This document shows, piece after piece, positions 28,107 through 37,678 of a DNA stretch of 55,774 nt. The notes beneath the pieces were generated by a model that had not been told where the DNA came from, did no database searches, and saw nothing but the letters and a program-made list of their open reading frames with translations. Made by a program: the position numbers and the translations under genes. Position 1 is the stretch's first letter. Each line of letters starts with the position of its first letter. Source of the stretch: an uncultured Oxalobacter sp. (lineage in GTDB: Bacteria > Pseudomonadota > Gammaproteobacteria > Burkholderiales > Burkholderiaceae_D); NCBI GenBank assembly GCA_934270705.1, contig CAKQQG010000007.1:1-55774 (forward strand), given 5' to 3'.

Positions 28107-28386
28107 GTTCCTGTTTTGTGGTTATGGCTGGCAGGCATTATTGTAGAGAAACACAGGGTGTTCACAAAGTACCGGACAGGTATGCAGGCCGAAGATGCCC
28201 GGATGACATAGGCTGTGGATGGAAAACGCGGATGGGCATGACCGATGTGTGAGAAGCGCTTGTCATGCGGACAGTATGAACAGGAAAAGGCCGGCGACGG
28301 AAGGATGCGTTTTTCAGGATGTCGTTACTGTCGGAAAGCGAACCGGGACATATGGATTGCATGTACCGGTTATGTCGATGAGGGTA

Positions 28387-28695
28387 CTAGCGGTGCAGGT
28401 AAGTCTGGCAATGCGCCTGATTTCTGCTGAAATCGAGGGTCACTTCATTTGCCACGCATTCATAATCGTCGTTGAAACGGCAGTCTGTGACCTTGCAGGC
28501 TCCGACACCTGACGTACGTCCTGTCGATTTTGCATGTTTGGACGTGTCAGCTACGGCAAAGAAGGTATCGCATCCGGGTGTTTCATGGTTGCCGATCGTG
28601 ATGGCGCGCGCGTGGCAGCCGGAATCGCGGTTGAAACCACAGGATTCTGCTGTGCAGTGCTTGACTTCCGGCATGATGATCTGAATATGTTTCAT
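28387..28695 (-). CDS. Tandem DUF1540 protein
   Basis: 102 residues made of two DUF1540 units: VKHCTAESCGFNRDSGCHAR with GNHETPGCDTFF, and VGACKVTDCRFNDDYECVAN with NQAHCQTYL. Each has four Cys in a C-x4-C-x6-C...C pattern that suggests a small metal site. DUF1540 proteins are small cytoplasmic proteins of unknown function. GGAG lies just before ATG 28695. It follows the FMN reductase gene by 33 bases on the same strand, so a shared transcript and possibly a redox-linked role are likely. Confidence 0.85.
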   Translation of the reverse strand: MKHIQIIMPEVKHCTAESCGFNRDSGCHARAITIGNHETPGCDTFFAVADTSKHAKSTGRTSGVGACKVTDCRFNDDYECVANEVTLDFSRNQAHCQTYLHR

Positions 28696-28728
28696 GATGT
28701 TCTCCGGTGAAAGTGGGGTTGCAGGGTT

Positions 28729-29292
28729 TCAGTTGTTCTGACGCAGTGGCTTGAGGGCAGTTCCCCATGCGACGATTTGCCCGAGCATGGTATTGACCGT
28801 TTTTTCATGGCGTGGATCAGGTTTGAAAACGGACATTTTTTCAAAGTCATCGAACAGGGAAAGCGAGACCTGCGTGCGGACGTCCGCGATCATGAGTGCG
28901 CCCATGACATGGCGCAATTCCTGTACGGCACGTACACCGCCCATGGCACCATAGCTGACGAAGCCCGCAGACTTGTTGTTCCATTCATGGAACAGGTAAT
29001 CGAGTGCATTCTTGAGTGAGGCGGGCGGTGCATGGTTGTATTCTGGTGTGACGAATACGAAACCGTCGAATGACGCGATCTTTTCGGACCATGCACGCGT
29101 ATGGGCATGACTGTACTGACCTGACGAAGCCGGTTGCGGTTCATCGAGCAGTGGAAGATCGTAGTGCCGGATATCGACCAGTTCGACGTCGGTTTGTCTG
29201 TGTTGCCGTGCAATGTCGAAAATCCATTGGGCGACAGCTTCGCCGTTTCGGTGCGGGCGGGTACTGCCGATGATGATAGCCAGCCTGAACAT
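28729..29292 (-). CDS. NAD(P)H-dependent FMN reductase
   Basis: 187 residues with a flavodoxin-like fold. The phosphate loop GSTRPHRNGEAVAQW is near residue 9 and the flavin-binding segment VFVTPEYNHAPPASLKNALD near residue 78; GFVSYGAMGGVRAVQELR follows. This is the YieF/SsuE-like group that reduces FMN or quinones with NAD(P)H; no transmembrane or signal sequence. First gene of a pair with the DUF1540 gene; divergent from the metallo-hydrolase gene across a 170-base space with a 14-bp palindrome. The physiological acceptor is not known from sequence. Confidence 0.88.
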   Translation of the reverse strand: MFRLAIIIGSTRPHRNGEAVAQWIFDIARQHRQTDVELVDIRHYDLPLLDEPQPASSGQYSHAHTRAWSEKIASFDGFVFVTPEYNHAPPASLKNALDYLFHEWNNKSAGFVSYGAMGGVRAVQELRHVMGALMIADVRTQVSLSLFDDFEKMSVFKPDPRHEKTVNTMLGQIVAWGTALKPLRQNN

Positions 29293-29377
29293 GGTATGCC
29301 TTTCTTTTCATGAAGAAAAAAGCGGGTTGACGATGAAGATGGCATCAGATTATGTTTTTTGGGTCGACCGTGTTTTC

Positions 29378-29391
29378 TGTTTGCGCAAACA
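29378..29391. promoter_or_regulatory. 14-bp perfect palindrome, candidate operator
   Basis: TGTTTGCGCAAACA between the divergent FMN-reductase and metallo-hydrolase genes. A -10-like GATAAT about 17 bases downstream on the + strand would place the palindrome over the -35 position of the metallo-hydrolase promoter. No regulator gene is adjacent. Confidence 0.45.
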
Positions 29392-29462
29392 AAAGCGGAA
29401 TTGCCGGATAATAAACACTGATCGATACAATCAAAGCCATCTTAATCAGAGGGAGAGTGACT

Positions 29463-30611
29463 ATGCAGGAAAAATGGATACCCGGTTGCCGGAAACTGGC
29501 GCTGGGACTGATCATCGCATCGTTGGGCGTTTGTCCGTTCGCCATGGCAAAAAGTCCGGCACCGGTACCAGCAAAGACTGCCGTTTCCGCAGCAGCCAAA
29601 CCGGCTGTCGCAGGCCAGTCTGCGGTGCAGACACCAGCAGGACAGACAGGAGCGCAGGCGGGACAGGTACCGGAAGGGCAGGTTCCGGCTGACGGAGTGG
29701 CTGAGCCGGTAGTCGTGGAACCGCAGATACCGACGATGGCCGGTGTTCAGGTGCCGGGTTATTATCGGGTGAAGGTTGGCCAGTTCGAAGTGACGGCATT
29801 GTTCGACGGTACGCTGGATTTTCACCCCGAATTGTTGAAAAACATGGACAAGGCGGCGATCGACAAGGCGCTGTCGCACCACTATGGTCGTGCCACCGGG
29901 ATTCAGTCTCCCATCAATGCTTATCTGGTACATACGGGAGAGCATCTTGTCCTGATTGATGCGGGAGCAGGAAAACTGTTCAGCGAAGACCGGCAGGGAC
30001 GCATTCTGGCCAACCTCAAAGCGGCAGGTTACCAGCCCGAACAGGTCGATACCATTATCATGACCCATTTGCATGGCGACCATACCGGTGGACTGAGCGA
30101 TATGGAAGGGCAGGCCGTTTTTCCCAATGCCACGGTGTATGCCAACAGAATGGAAAACGAATACTGGCTTTCTGAACAGCAAGCCGCCGCAGCGCCTGTT
30201 GAACGCCAGATTTTCTTCAAAATGGCGCGTGAATCGGCAGTACCTTATCTGATGGCGGAAAAATGGAAAGCGATAGAAGGCGGAGCGGAAATCGTGCCGG
30301 GTATCCGTGCAGTGGCTGCTTATGGGCATACGCCGGGCCATACCGCGTTTGAAATCACGTCGGATGGTCAGTCTCTGCTTGTCTGGGGGGACATCGTCCA
30401 CAGTCATGTCATCCAGTTCAGCCATCCGGAAGTGGCTATCGAATACGATTCCGATGCCGTGGCGGCGGTCAGAACCCGTCAGGCGTTGCTTAAGGATGTG
30501 GCCGCGAAAAGAGAATTGGTTGCCGGTATGCATCTGCCGTTTCCGGGTCTGGGGTATGTGGTTGCGGAAGGTGACGGAAAATATACCTGGATTCCAGTGG
30601 AATACCAGTGA
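29463..30611 (+). CDS. Exported metallo-beta-lactamase-fold hydrolase
   Basis: 382 residues. A signal peptide (about 1-28, LALGLIIASLGVCPFAMAKS) is followed by an Ala/Pro/Gln-rich linker to about residue 90. The MBL domain comes next, with the zinc motif MTHLHGDHTGG, a later GHTPGHTAFE, VWGDIVH and a final His in GMHLPFPG. The fold and motifs fit the MBL hydrolases with lactonase-like members; the substrate is unknown. The start at ATG 29463 has GGGAG 7 bases ahead; a GTG two codons earlier is less likely. It is probably periplasmic, where the linker may tether or space the domain. Convergent with the yhhJ gene. Confidence 0.88.
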   Translation: MQEKWIPGCRKLALGLIIASLGVCPFAMAKSPAPVPAKTAVSAAAKPAVAGQSAVQTPAGQTGAQAGQVPEGQVPADGVAEPVVVEPQIPTMAGVQVPGYYRVKVGQFEVTALFDGTLDFHPELLKNMDKAAIDKALSHHYGRATGIQSPINAYLVHTGEHLVLIDAGAGKLFSEDRQGRILANLKAAGYQPEQVDTIIMTHLHGDHTGGLSDMEGQAVFPNATVYANRMENEYWLSEQQAAAAPVERQIFFKMARESAVPYLMAEKWKAIEGGAEIVPGIRAVAAYGHTPGHTAFEITSDGQSLLVWGDIVHSHVIQFSHPEVAIEYDSDAVAAVRTRQALLKDVAAKRELVAGMHLPFPGLGYVVAEGDGKYTWIPVEYQ

Positions 30612-30622
30612 ATGTTGACAGG

Positions 30623-30648
30623 CTGACCGGTCGATGGTGGCCGGTCAG
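30623..30648. terminator. Inverted repeat between convergent genes
   Basis: CTGACCGG and CCGGTCAG around a 10-base loop, overlapping the stop of the yhhJ-type gene and 11 bases after the metallo-hydrolase stop. No clear T-run follows, so termination strength is uncertain. Confidence 0.4.
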
Positions 30649-31781
30649 TTGCCTTGCACGATGGATTTCCTGAAGCGCCCCAGCGCGATGAAGAAGAATA
30701 CCAACCCGATTACGACGATTGCCAGAAAATCGGGCCAGACGATACTGAAATCGGCACCACGGTACAAGATGGCTTTCGCCAGTCGTACGAAATAGGTCGT
30801 AGGTGCCAGCTTCATCACATTTTGCACCCATACCGGCATGCTTTCCTGTGGCGTGGCGCCGCCTGAAAGCATTTGCAGCGGAATGATCGTCAGAAAAATG
30901 AGTAGTCCAAGCTGTGGCATCGAACGGGCGATCGTTCCCAGAAAAATCCCGATGGATGCCGCCGAGAACAGATAGACTACCGAGGCTGCGACGAACAGGG
31001 TGATCGATCCGGCGATCGGTACCTGCAAGGCGAATTTGACGATGAAAATCAGCGCGAAAGTCGCCGCCAGCAGGACGGCAAAACCGTTTGCCCAGATTTT
31101 GGAGAGCATGATTTCCGTCGGGCCAAGCGGCATGGCCAGCAAATGTTCCAGCGTACCGTGTTCCCGTTCCCGGATATAGGCAGCTCCCACCAGAATGATG
31201 GTCAACATGTTGATATTGTTGATGATTTCCATTACGCCGCCGAACCAGAATCCGGTCATGTTCGGATTGAAACGGACATGTGTCACCAACCGGATCGGAT
31301 CAGTCGTGGTTGCTGTCGAACGATTGAAATATTCGTTGACTTCGTTGTTGAAAATGCTTTCGATGTAGCCTGAGCCGATAAAAGCCTGACTCATGACATT
31401 GGCATCGATATTGAGCTGTACACTGGGGCTGCGTCCTGCCTGAAGGTCACGCTGGAAGCCAGGCGGAATGATGATCGAAAAAGAATAGTATCCCTTGTCG
31501 AGCGCTGCATCGGCCTGGCTCATCTCGATCAGATCAGGCTTTTTGAAGTAAGGCGGCGTCAGTGCATTCGAGATACGGTGCGAAAGCTGGGACTGATCCT
31601 GATCGACGATGGCCACCGGCGCGTTGTGGATTTCCTGCGACACACCTTTGGCTGCGCTGTATATACCTGCCGTAAAAGCCCATACGATCAGCAACAGCAA
31701 TGCCTTGTCTGACCACAGGCTGTAAAGCTCTTTCAGACCCAGGCGGTAGATATTGCTGAGATGGATTCTGAGCCTGGACAT
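30645..31781 (-). CDS. yhhJ: ABC-2 type permease, YhhJ type
   Basis: 378 residues with one N-terminal membrane helix (ALLLLIVWAFTAGIYSAA), a large periplasmic region (about 45-175) and five C-terminal helices (NINMLTIILVGAAYIRERE onwards). This is the ABC2_membrane_3 arrangement of YhhJ/YbhS. GTLEHLLAMPLGPTEIMLSK is the cytoplasmic coupling segment. It joins RbbA as the second permease half of an exporter with the YhiI adaptor. Its start abuts the rbbA stop with no gap, which implies translational coupling. Confidence 0.9.
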   Translation of the reverse strand: MSRLRIHLSNIYRLGLKELYSLWSDKALLLLIVWAFTAGIYSAAKGVSQEIHNAPVAIVDQDQSQLSHRISNALTPPYFKKPDLIEMSQADAALDKGYYSFSIIIPPGFQRDLQAGRSPSVQLNIDANVMSQAFIGSGYIESIFNNEVNEYFNRSTATTTDPIRLVTHVRFNPNMTGFWFGGVMEIINNINMLTIILVGAAYIREREHGTLEHLLAMPLGPTEIMLSKIWANGFAVLLAATFALIFIVKFALQVPIAGSITLFVAASVVYLFSAASIGIFLGTIARSMPQLGLLIFLTIIPLQMLSGGATPQESMPVWVQNVMKLAPTTYFVRLAKAILYRGADFSIVWPDFLAIVVIGLVFFFIALGRFRKSIVQGN

Positions 31782-34508
31782 TCATTTCTCCTGTTTGGGC
31801 AAGAAAAGCCATGCGAGAAACGTCAGGGCGGGAATGAATGCGGCCAGAAACAGAAGGGGGCCGGTCGCATCGGCGAAACTGAGTGCCTTGGTGAATACGC
31901 CGCGGCTTAACATGATGAAATGGGATGCCGGGAAGAATTGACCGATCCAGTAAGCACCGCCTTCCAGCGAACCGATCGGGTCTTTCAGACCGGAAAACTG
32001 GGTCGTGGGTAGCATGGTCAGAATCGCTGTACCGAACAGGGCGGAAATCTGCGTATTGGTAAATGATGAAATCAGCAAACCAAGGCCGGTTGTCGTCGTC
32101 ACATAAATCAGGGCACCCAGTGACAGGGCCAGAAAACTGCCTTTAACCGACACACCGAAAAACCAGACGGCGCTGGCCACCATCAGGAAATAACTGATCA
32201 TCGACAGAACGATATACGGTAGTTGCTTGCCGATCAGGAACTCCAGCTTGGTCACAGGCGTGACGTAAAGATTGGTGATGGAACCGAGTTCCTTTTCCCG
32301 TACGATCCCCAGTGCCATCAAGACTGCCGGAATGAGCATGAGCAGCAGTGGAATGATCGCGGGTACCATGGCATAGACGCTCTTGAAATCCTGGTTGTAG
32401 CGGTAACGTTTTTCCAGTGTGGCGATTGCTTGCCGTTGTACATTGCCGTTTTCGCGGTTGTACTCATCCAGATATTTTGCATGCAGCCCGCGGATATAGC
32501 CCAGGATCGTTTCCCCCCGGTACGGCATGGCACCGTCGATCCAGGCGGCGATTTCCGGATGCCGCCCCTGTTGCAATTCGCGCCCGAAATTCGGCGGAAT
32601 TTCGATGGCTACGCTGATTTTGCCGCTTTCGAGTCGTCGCTCCAGATCATCACTGTCCTTAAGCGGGGGTTGTTCCAGAAAATAACGTGAACCGGCGATA
32701 TTGTGGATATAGTCGCGTGACTGCGGAGACTGGTCGTAATCCAGTACGGCGAATTGCAGATCCTCGACATCCATCGAAATACCGCCGCCGAGCACGAAAA
32801 ACAGCAACAGGCTGCCCAGCAGGGCGAACCCCAGACGGATCGGATCGCGCCGCAATTCAAGTGTTTCGCGCGCAGCATATGCCAGAAGCCGGCGCAGACT
32901 GAAAACAGATGATTCCTGACGATGAGGCGTTTCCTCGCCCAATACGGCGGTATCTTCGAACGAGGTTTTCTCAGCGCCGGTCGCTTCTTCGAGATATTCG
33001 ATGAAAGCCTGTTCCAGCGTATTGGCCTGTTTGCTTTCCTGAAGCGCTTTCGGCGTGCCGCTGGCCAGTACCTTGCCGGCATTCATCAGTGAAATGCGGT
33101 CGCAGCGTTCCGCCTCGTTCATGAAGTGGGTCGAAATGAAAATCGTCACGTTCTGTTCGCGTGACATTTCGATCAGCAGTCGCCAGAAATCGTCCCGTGC
33201 AACCGGGTCCACGCCAGACGTCGGTTCGTCCAGAATCAGCAGTTTCGGATTGTGCACTACGGCCACAGCCAGCGAAAGCCGCTGGCGGATACCCAACGGC
33301 AGCCCGGATGCCGTCGCATGCAGATACGGTTCCAGTCCGAACCGGTCGATCAGTTCCCGGATACGTGATTCCATTACGTCCGGTGGCAAATGGAACAGTC
33401 GTGCATGCAAATCCAGATTTTGCATGACCGTCAGTTCGCCGTACAGCGAAAAGGACTGGGACATGTAGCCGACATCCTTGCGACTTTCCGTATTCTTGGC
33501 ATCCACTTCCTTGCCGAAAGTTCTGGCCGTGCCGGATGTCGGAGGAAGCAGACCGGTCAGCATTTTCATGGTCGTCGTCTTGCCGCATCCGTTGGAACCG
33601 AGAAAGCCGAAAATCTCGCCTTGCGGAATTCTGAAGCTGACATGATCGACCGCCACGAAATCACCGAATTTCTGGGTCAGGCCATCCGCCTCGATCGCCC
33701 ATTCCTGGTTCGGTGTTTCCTTCAGGGGCGGAATGACCAGTTCCGTATAATTCTGGCGTTTTTCCTCAGGCAGAAACTGGATGAATGCCTGTTCCAGTGT
33801 CGCTTTGCCTGTCTGGCGCATCATATCTTCAGCAGAGCCGGTTGCGATCACCTTGCCGTTGTACATCGCGGCCAGCCAATCGAACTGTTCGGCTTCTTCC
33901 ATATACGCTGTGGCCACCAGCACGCTCATTTGGGGACGACGCTGGCGGATCGAATTGATCAGTTCCCAGAACTGGCGGCGTGAAAGCGGATCGACGCCGG
34001 TCGTCGGTTCATCAAGAATGAGCAGATCCGGATCATGCACCAGCGAACAGCAAAGTCCCAGCTTCTGCTTCATGCCGCCGGAGAGTTTTCCGGCAGGCCG
34101 ATCCTTGAACGGAAACAGACCGGTCGCTTTGGTCAGTTCATCAATGCGATGCAAGCGTTCCTGGCGATCCTGTCCGAACAGGCGAGCGAAAAAATCGATG
34201 TTTTCGGCAACGGAAAGTGTCGGATACAGATTTTTGCCCAGTCCCTGCGGCATATAGGCGATACGTGGCAACAGTGCTTCACGGACGGTATCGCTGCCGA
34301 TATCTTCACCCAGGACATCGATATGACCTGTCTGGATTTTCCTTGCACAGGAAACCAGCGCCAGTAACGACGATTTGCCGACACCGTCGGGGCCGATCAG
34401 ACCGACCATGCAGCCGCCGGGGATATCGAGCGTCACATCGTCCAGCGCCGTTACCGTACGGTATCGGAGCGAGACATGGTCAAGTCGTGCGGCAGCAGGG
34501 GTATTCAT
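31782..34508 (-). CDS. rbbA: Ribosome-associated ATPase / ABC transporter RbbA (YhiH)
   Basis: 908 residues: two ABC ATPase domains and an ABC-2 permease domain in one chain. The first Walker A is GPDGVGKSS (near residue 39) with signature [12 protein letters not shown]; the second is GSNGCGKTT (near 305) with a signature-like [14 protein letters not shown]. The C-terminal third has a membrane helix before and about five after the periplasmic segment. E. coli RbbA binds ribosomes and stimulates EF-Tu/tRNA steps, yet sits in a drug-exporter-like operon; which role applies here is open. The second signature lacks the canonical LSGGQ (LPLGI), as is usual for this family. Confidence 0.92.
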   Translation of the reverse strand: MNTPAAARLDHVSLRYRTVTALDDVTLDIPGGCMVGLIGPDGVGKSSLLALVSCARKIQTGHIDVLGEDIGSDTVREALLPRIAYMPQGLGKNLYPTLSVAENIDFFARLFGQDRQERLHRIDELTKATGLFPFKDRPAGKLSGGMKQKLGLCCSLVHDPDLLILDEPTTGVDPLSRRQFWELINSIRQRRPQMSVLVATAYMEEAEQFDWLAAMYNGKVIATGSAEDMMRQTGKATLEQAFIQFLPEEKRQNYTELVIPPLKETPNQEWAIEADGLTQKFGDFVAVDHVSFRIPQGEIFGFLGSNGCGKTTTMKMLTGLLPPTSGTARTFGKEVDAKNTESRKDVGYMSQSFSLYGELTVMQNLDLHARLFHLPPDVMESRIRELIDRFGLEPYLHATASGLPLGIRQRLSLAVAVVHNPKLLILDEPTSGVDPVARDDFWRLLIEMSREQNVTIFISTHFMNEAERCDRISLMNAGKVLASGTPKALQESKQANTLEQAFIEYLEEATGAEKTSFEDTAVLGEETPHRQESSVFSLRRLLAYAARETLELRRDPIRLGFALLGSLLLFFVLGGGISMDVEDLQFAVLDYDQSPQSRDYIHNIAGSRYFLEQPPLKDSDDLERRLESGKISVAIEIPPNFGRELQQGRHPEIAAWIDGAMPYRGETILGYIRGLHAKYLDEYNRENGNVQRQAIATLEKRYRYNQDFKSVYAMVPAIIPLLLMLIPAVLMALGIVREKELGSITNLYVTPVTKLEFLIGKQLPYIVLSMISYFLMVASAVWFFGVSVKGSFLALSLGALIYVTTTTGLGLLISSFTNTQISALFGTAILTMLPTTQFSGLKDPIGSLEGGAYWIGQFFPASHFIMLSRGVFTKALSFADATGPLLFLAAFIPALTFLAWLFLPKQEK

Positions 34509-34509
34509 G

Positions 34510-35487
34510 TCATTTTACCTGCAAGTCGGCAGGCCAGACGGCGTCCGGATCGGTTTTGACCCAGCCGATACCCGGCATGCCGGATTTGGCGATATCGATG
34601 TTTCGTGCCAGCCAGTCCTGATTGACCTGGAGCTTGATCCTGAACATGAATTTTTCGCGTTCGTCACGGGTTTCGACTTCTTTCGGTGTGAACTGGTTAC
34701 GCGGCGATACATAAGTTACCGTGCAGGGGATCGGATTGTCCGGAATCGCATCCAGGACGATCCGTGCCTCGCTGCCCAGTTCCACGCTGCCGGCTTCGAG
34801 ATTGGCCAGATAGATATACATGTACACATCGTTCAGGTCCAGAATCGAAAATACCCGTCCGCCGGGAGAAAGTACCTCGCCCGGTTCGGCCAGACGGTAC
34901 AGGATACGTCCGTCCACGGGAGAACGCAGGGTCAGATCATCCAGATTGCTTTTGAGCGAATCGACACGTGCTTCCGCTTCGCGGATACTGGCATCGGCCT
35001 GAATGACCCGGTTGCGTGCGCTGGCGAGTGTCGCGTTGGCCGTACGCATCGAGCTGACATCCTTGTCGAGCTGGGCGGCGGAAATGAAGCCTTTTTTGAT
35101 GAGTTCCTGTGTACGCCGCAAGGTCACGCTGGCCAGTTGCTGCTGGCTTTGCGCGCTTTTGACATCTTCGCGTGCGGCCTTGGCATATTCTTTTGCCTGT
35201 TCTACCGCCGCTTCCGCCGCACGGATATCGGCTTTCAGTTGTGCGTCATCGAGCTGCGCGGCTATCTGTCCTGTTTTCAGATCGGCGCCTTCACGGAAAT
35301 AGACTTCGATCAGCTTGCCCTGAACCTTGGTGGCGACAGCCGTTTCCGTCGCTTCCAGACGGCCGTTGCCGTAAGCCAGCCCGGGCGGTGTTCCAGCCGG
35401 TTTCAGAAAATGCCATGCAACTGCCGCGACAACGACAGCCAGTATCACGATGAAAATCAGTTTTTTGTTGCGTAAAATGGCCGACAT
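34510..35487 (-). CDS. yhiI: HlyD-family membrane fusion protein (YhiI type)
   Basis: 325 residues. An N-terminal membrane anchor ([20 protein letters not shown]) is followed by biotinyl-lipoyl-like halves ([20 protein letters not shown] and [20 protein letters not shown]) separated by a long coiled-coil hairpin, about residues 85-180. It is a periplasmic adaptor linking the RbbA/YhhJ inner-membrane unit to an outer-membrane channel. First gene of the yhiI-rbbA-yhhJ operon; its stop is 1 base from the rbbA start. No TolC-like gene is in the window. Confidence 0.92.
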   Translation of the reverse strand: MSAILRNKKLIFIVILAVVVAAVAWHFLKPAGTPPGLAYGNGRLEATETAVATKVQGKLIEVYFREGADLKTGQIAAQLDDAQLKADIRAAEAAVEQAKEYAKAAREDVKSAQSQQQLASVTLRRTQELIKKGFISAAQLDKDVSSMRTANATLASARNRVIQADASIREAEARVDSLKSNLDDLTLRSPVDGRILYRLAEPGEVLSPGGRVFSILDLNDVYMYIYLANLEAGSVELGSEARIVLDAIPDNPIPCTVTYVSPRNQFTPKEVETRDEREKFMFRIKLQVNQDWLARNIDIAKSGMPGIGWVKTDPDAVWPADLQVK

Positions 35488-35751
35488 TGTCTAGCTCCTT
35501 GCGATCGACGGCGAAACGAAAACGGATTCTGTACCGCACTGTATCAGATTATAGCGGTATCTGCCTTAAAGTAACGTGTCAATTTGTAATGCGGGGTATC
35601 TGTACGCATGCAACGGGCATCCCGCATTCTGTTAATATGATGACCGGTTTCCGGTTCGACCTGACGCAACATTACTCTCATGACAGGGACGGCTCATTGA
35701 CAATTCCGGAAACATTTTCTGTTTTCGGACAATTTCGTACGGATACGACAC
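35488..35751. promoter_or_regulatory. Divergent promoter region of yhiI and ubiU
   Basis: Minus strand: TATAAT at 35548-35553 for yhiI; a TTGACA at 35577-35582 is 23 bases away, too far for a standard pair. Plus strand: TTGACA at 35697-35702 with only a poor -10 (TGTTTT). An inverted repeat AATGCGGG / CCCGCATT (35588-35595 and 35621-35628) lies between. I looked for an FNR box (TTGAT-N4-ATCAA) expected for oxygen-controlled ubiUVT and did not find one. Confidence 0.35.
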
Positions 35752-36747
35752 ATGGAACTGGTATGTCCTGCCGGCAGCCTGCCGGCGCTCAAGCAGGCCG
35801 TCGATTGCGGCGCCGATTGCGTGTATCTCGGTTTCAGGGATGCCACAAATGCCCGCAATTTTGCCGGACTCAATTTCGATGAAAAAAGTCTGGCCGAAGG
35901 AATTGCCTACGCACATGACCGTGGCAGAAAAGTCTTGCTGGCATTGAATACCTACCCGTTGCCGGATGTCTGGGAACGCTGGACTCAGGCGGTCGATCGT
36001 GCAGCATATCTGGGCGTGGATGCCATGATCGTGGCGGATCCCGGTCTGATGCAGTATGCCTGCGAAAAACATCCGGGGTTGCGCCTGCATCTGTCGGTGC
36101 AGGGATCGGCCACCAATTACGACGCCATCAATTTCTACGCACGTCATTTCCGTATCGCCCGCGTGGTTTTGCCGAGGGTGTTGTCGATCGAACAGGTGGA
36201 AACGGTTGTACACAATACCGATGTGGAAATCGAAGTGTTCGGTTTCGGAAGCCTGTGTGTCATGGTCGAAGGCCGTTGCGCACTTTCGTCCTATGTAACC
36301 GGGGACGCGCCCAATAATCGCGGTGTATGTTCTCCGGCCAGAGCGGTTCGCTGGCAACCGACTCCGAAGGGACTGGAATCCCGTCTGAACGGTGTATTGA
36401 TCGATCGCTATGCCGGTCATGAAAAAGCGAGTTATCCCACGATTTGCAAGGGACGTTATGAAGTCAACGGCGAGGATTATTATGCGATCGAGGAGCCTGC
36501 CAGTCTCAATACGCTGGAATTGTTGCCGCGATTGCTTGCAACGGGAGTCGCCGCTATCAAGATCGAAGGCAGACAGCGCAGTCCGGCCTATACGGCGGCG
36601 GCTACACGGGTTTGGCGCGAGGCGCTCGACAGTTGCCTGCGTGATCCGGTCGCCTATCGGGTTTTGCCGCAATGGACGGAGGCATTATCGCGTTTGTCGG
36701 AAGGACAGCAACAGACATTGGGTGCCTATTACCGTTCATGGAAATGA
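35752..36747 (+). CDS. ubiU: Ubiquinone biosynthesis protein UbiU (U32 peptidase family)
   Basis: 331 residues of the U32 peptidase-like family. With UbiV it forms the oxygen-independent hydroxylation system of ubiquinone synthesis. N-terminal MELVCPAGSLPALKQAVDCG and GADCVYLGFRD are family hallmarks. The iron-sulfur cysteines are seen in GSLCVMVEGRC, the NNRGVCSPARAV segment and YPTICKGRYEV. Length equals E. coli UbiU. First gene of ubiU-ubiV-ubiT, with 22- and 18-base gaps, so one operon. Its presence supports respiration or quinone use without oxygen. Confidence 0.94.
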   Translation: MELVCPAGSLPALKQAVDCGADCVYLGFRDATNARNFAGLNFDEKSLAEGIAYAHDRGRKVLLALNTYPLPDVWERWTQAVDRAAYLGVDAMIVADPGLMQYACEKHPGLRLHLSVQGSATNYDAINFYARHFRIARVVLPRVLSIEQVETVVHNTDVEIEVFGFGSLCVMVEGRCALSSYVTGDAPNNRGVCSPARAVRWQPTPKGLESRLNGVLIDRYAGHEKASYPTICKGRYEVNGEDYYAIEEPASLNTLELLPRLLATGVAAIKIEGRQRSPAYTAAATRVWREALDSCLRDPVAYRVLPQWTEALSRLSEGQQQTLGAYYRSWK

Positions 36748-36769
36748 CTGACAGGAAAGGAAAAGCGTT

Positions 36770-37660
36770 TTGAAACTGGCATTGGGACCGGTGCAGTACT
36801 ATTGGCCGAAAGATACGATGGCGGCGTTTTACCGTGAGGTCGCGGCGATGCCGGTCGATATCGTCTATCTTGGCGAAACCGTATGCGCAAGACGGCACGA
36901 GCTGCGTGAGGACGACTGGCTGGCGATTGCGGAAGGACTCGAACAGGCCGGCAAGGAAGTGGTCTGGTCCACCCAGGTCCTGCTGGAGTCCGGCGCGCAT
37001 ATGCAGGCCATGCAGCGTATCGCAGGAAACGGGCGTTATATGGTCGAAGCCAATGATATGGGGGCTGTCGGTAATCTGGAAAACCGGCAACCCTTCGTAG
37101 CAGGACCGCATCTGAATCTGTACAATCCGGCTGCGCTGGATATGCTGGCAAAACTTGGCATGTTCAGATGGGTTATGCCTCTGGAAATGAGCCGCGGGAA
37201 TCTGGCGGCAATGCAGCGCGCGATGCCGGAAGGCATGCAAACCGAAGTGTTTGCCTATGGCAGAATTCCGCTGGCTTTTTCGGCGCGCTGTTTCACGGCA
37301 CGCTATCACAACTTGCAGAAGGATGCCTGCGGTTTCAAGTGCCTGTCATATCCTGACGGACTGGAGGTCAGAACGCGCGAAGGGCAAGCGTTTCTGGTTT
37401 TCAACGGTATTCAGACGCAATCGGCAAACGTATATAATCTGGTGACGGAAGTCCCGCAAATGCAGGCGATGGATGTCGATATTTTGCGGATCGCGCCGCA
37501 GTCGTCGCATACCGGCGGTATTGTCCGCATATTCCGGCAAGTCATCGAACAGACACTGTCCCCTGCCGATGCGCTTGAACAAATGCGAAACATGATGCCC
37601 GGCGCTCCATGCAATGGTTACTGGCATGGCGATTCCGGCATGACATGGCATAAATCCTAA
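36770..37660 (+). CDS. ubiV: Ubiquinone biosynthesis protein UbiV
   Basis: 296 residues, second U32-family partner. MKLALGPVQYYWPKDTMAAF and VDIVYLGETVCARRHELRED start the barrel. The iron-sulfur cysteines appear in FSARCFTARYHN, QKDACGFKCLSYP and the earlier ETVCARR. The start is TTG at 36770; AGGAAAGGA lies about 10 bases upstream and no ATG is nearby. It needs UbiU for cluster stability and activity in E. coli. Confidence 0.93.
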   Translation: MKLALGPVQYYWPKDTMAAFYREVAAMPVDIVYLGETVCARRHELREDDWLAIAEGLEQAGKEVVWSTQVLLESGAHMQAMQRIAGNGRYMVEANDMGAVGNLENRQPFVAGPHLNLYNPAALDMLAKLGMFRWVMPLEMSRGNLAAMQRAMPEGMQTEVFAYGRIPLAFSARCFTARYHNLQKDACGFKCLSYPDGLEVRTREGQAFLVFNGIQTQSANVYNLVTEVPQMQAMDVDILRIAPQSSHTGGIVRIFRQVIEQTLSPADALEQMRNMMPGAPCNGYWHGDSGMTWHKS

Positions 37661-37678
37661 ACGAATGAACCACGCGAG

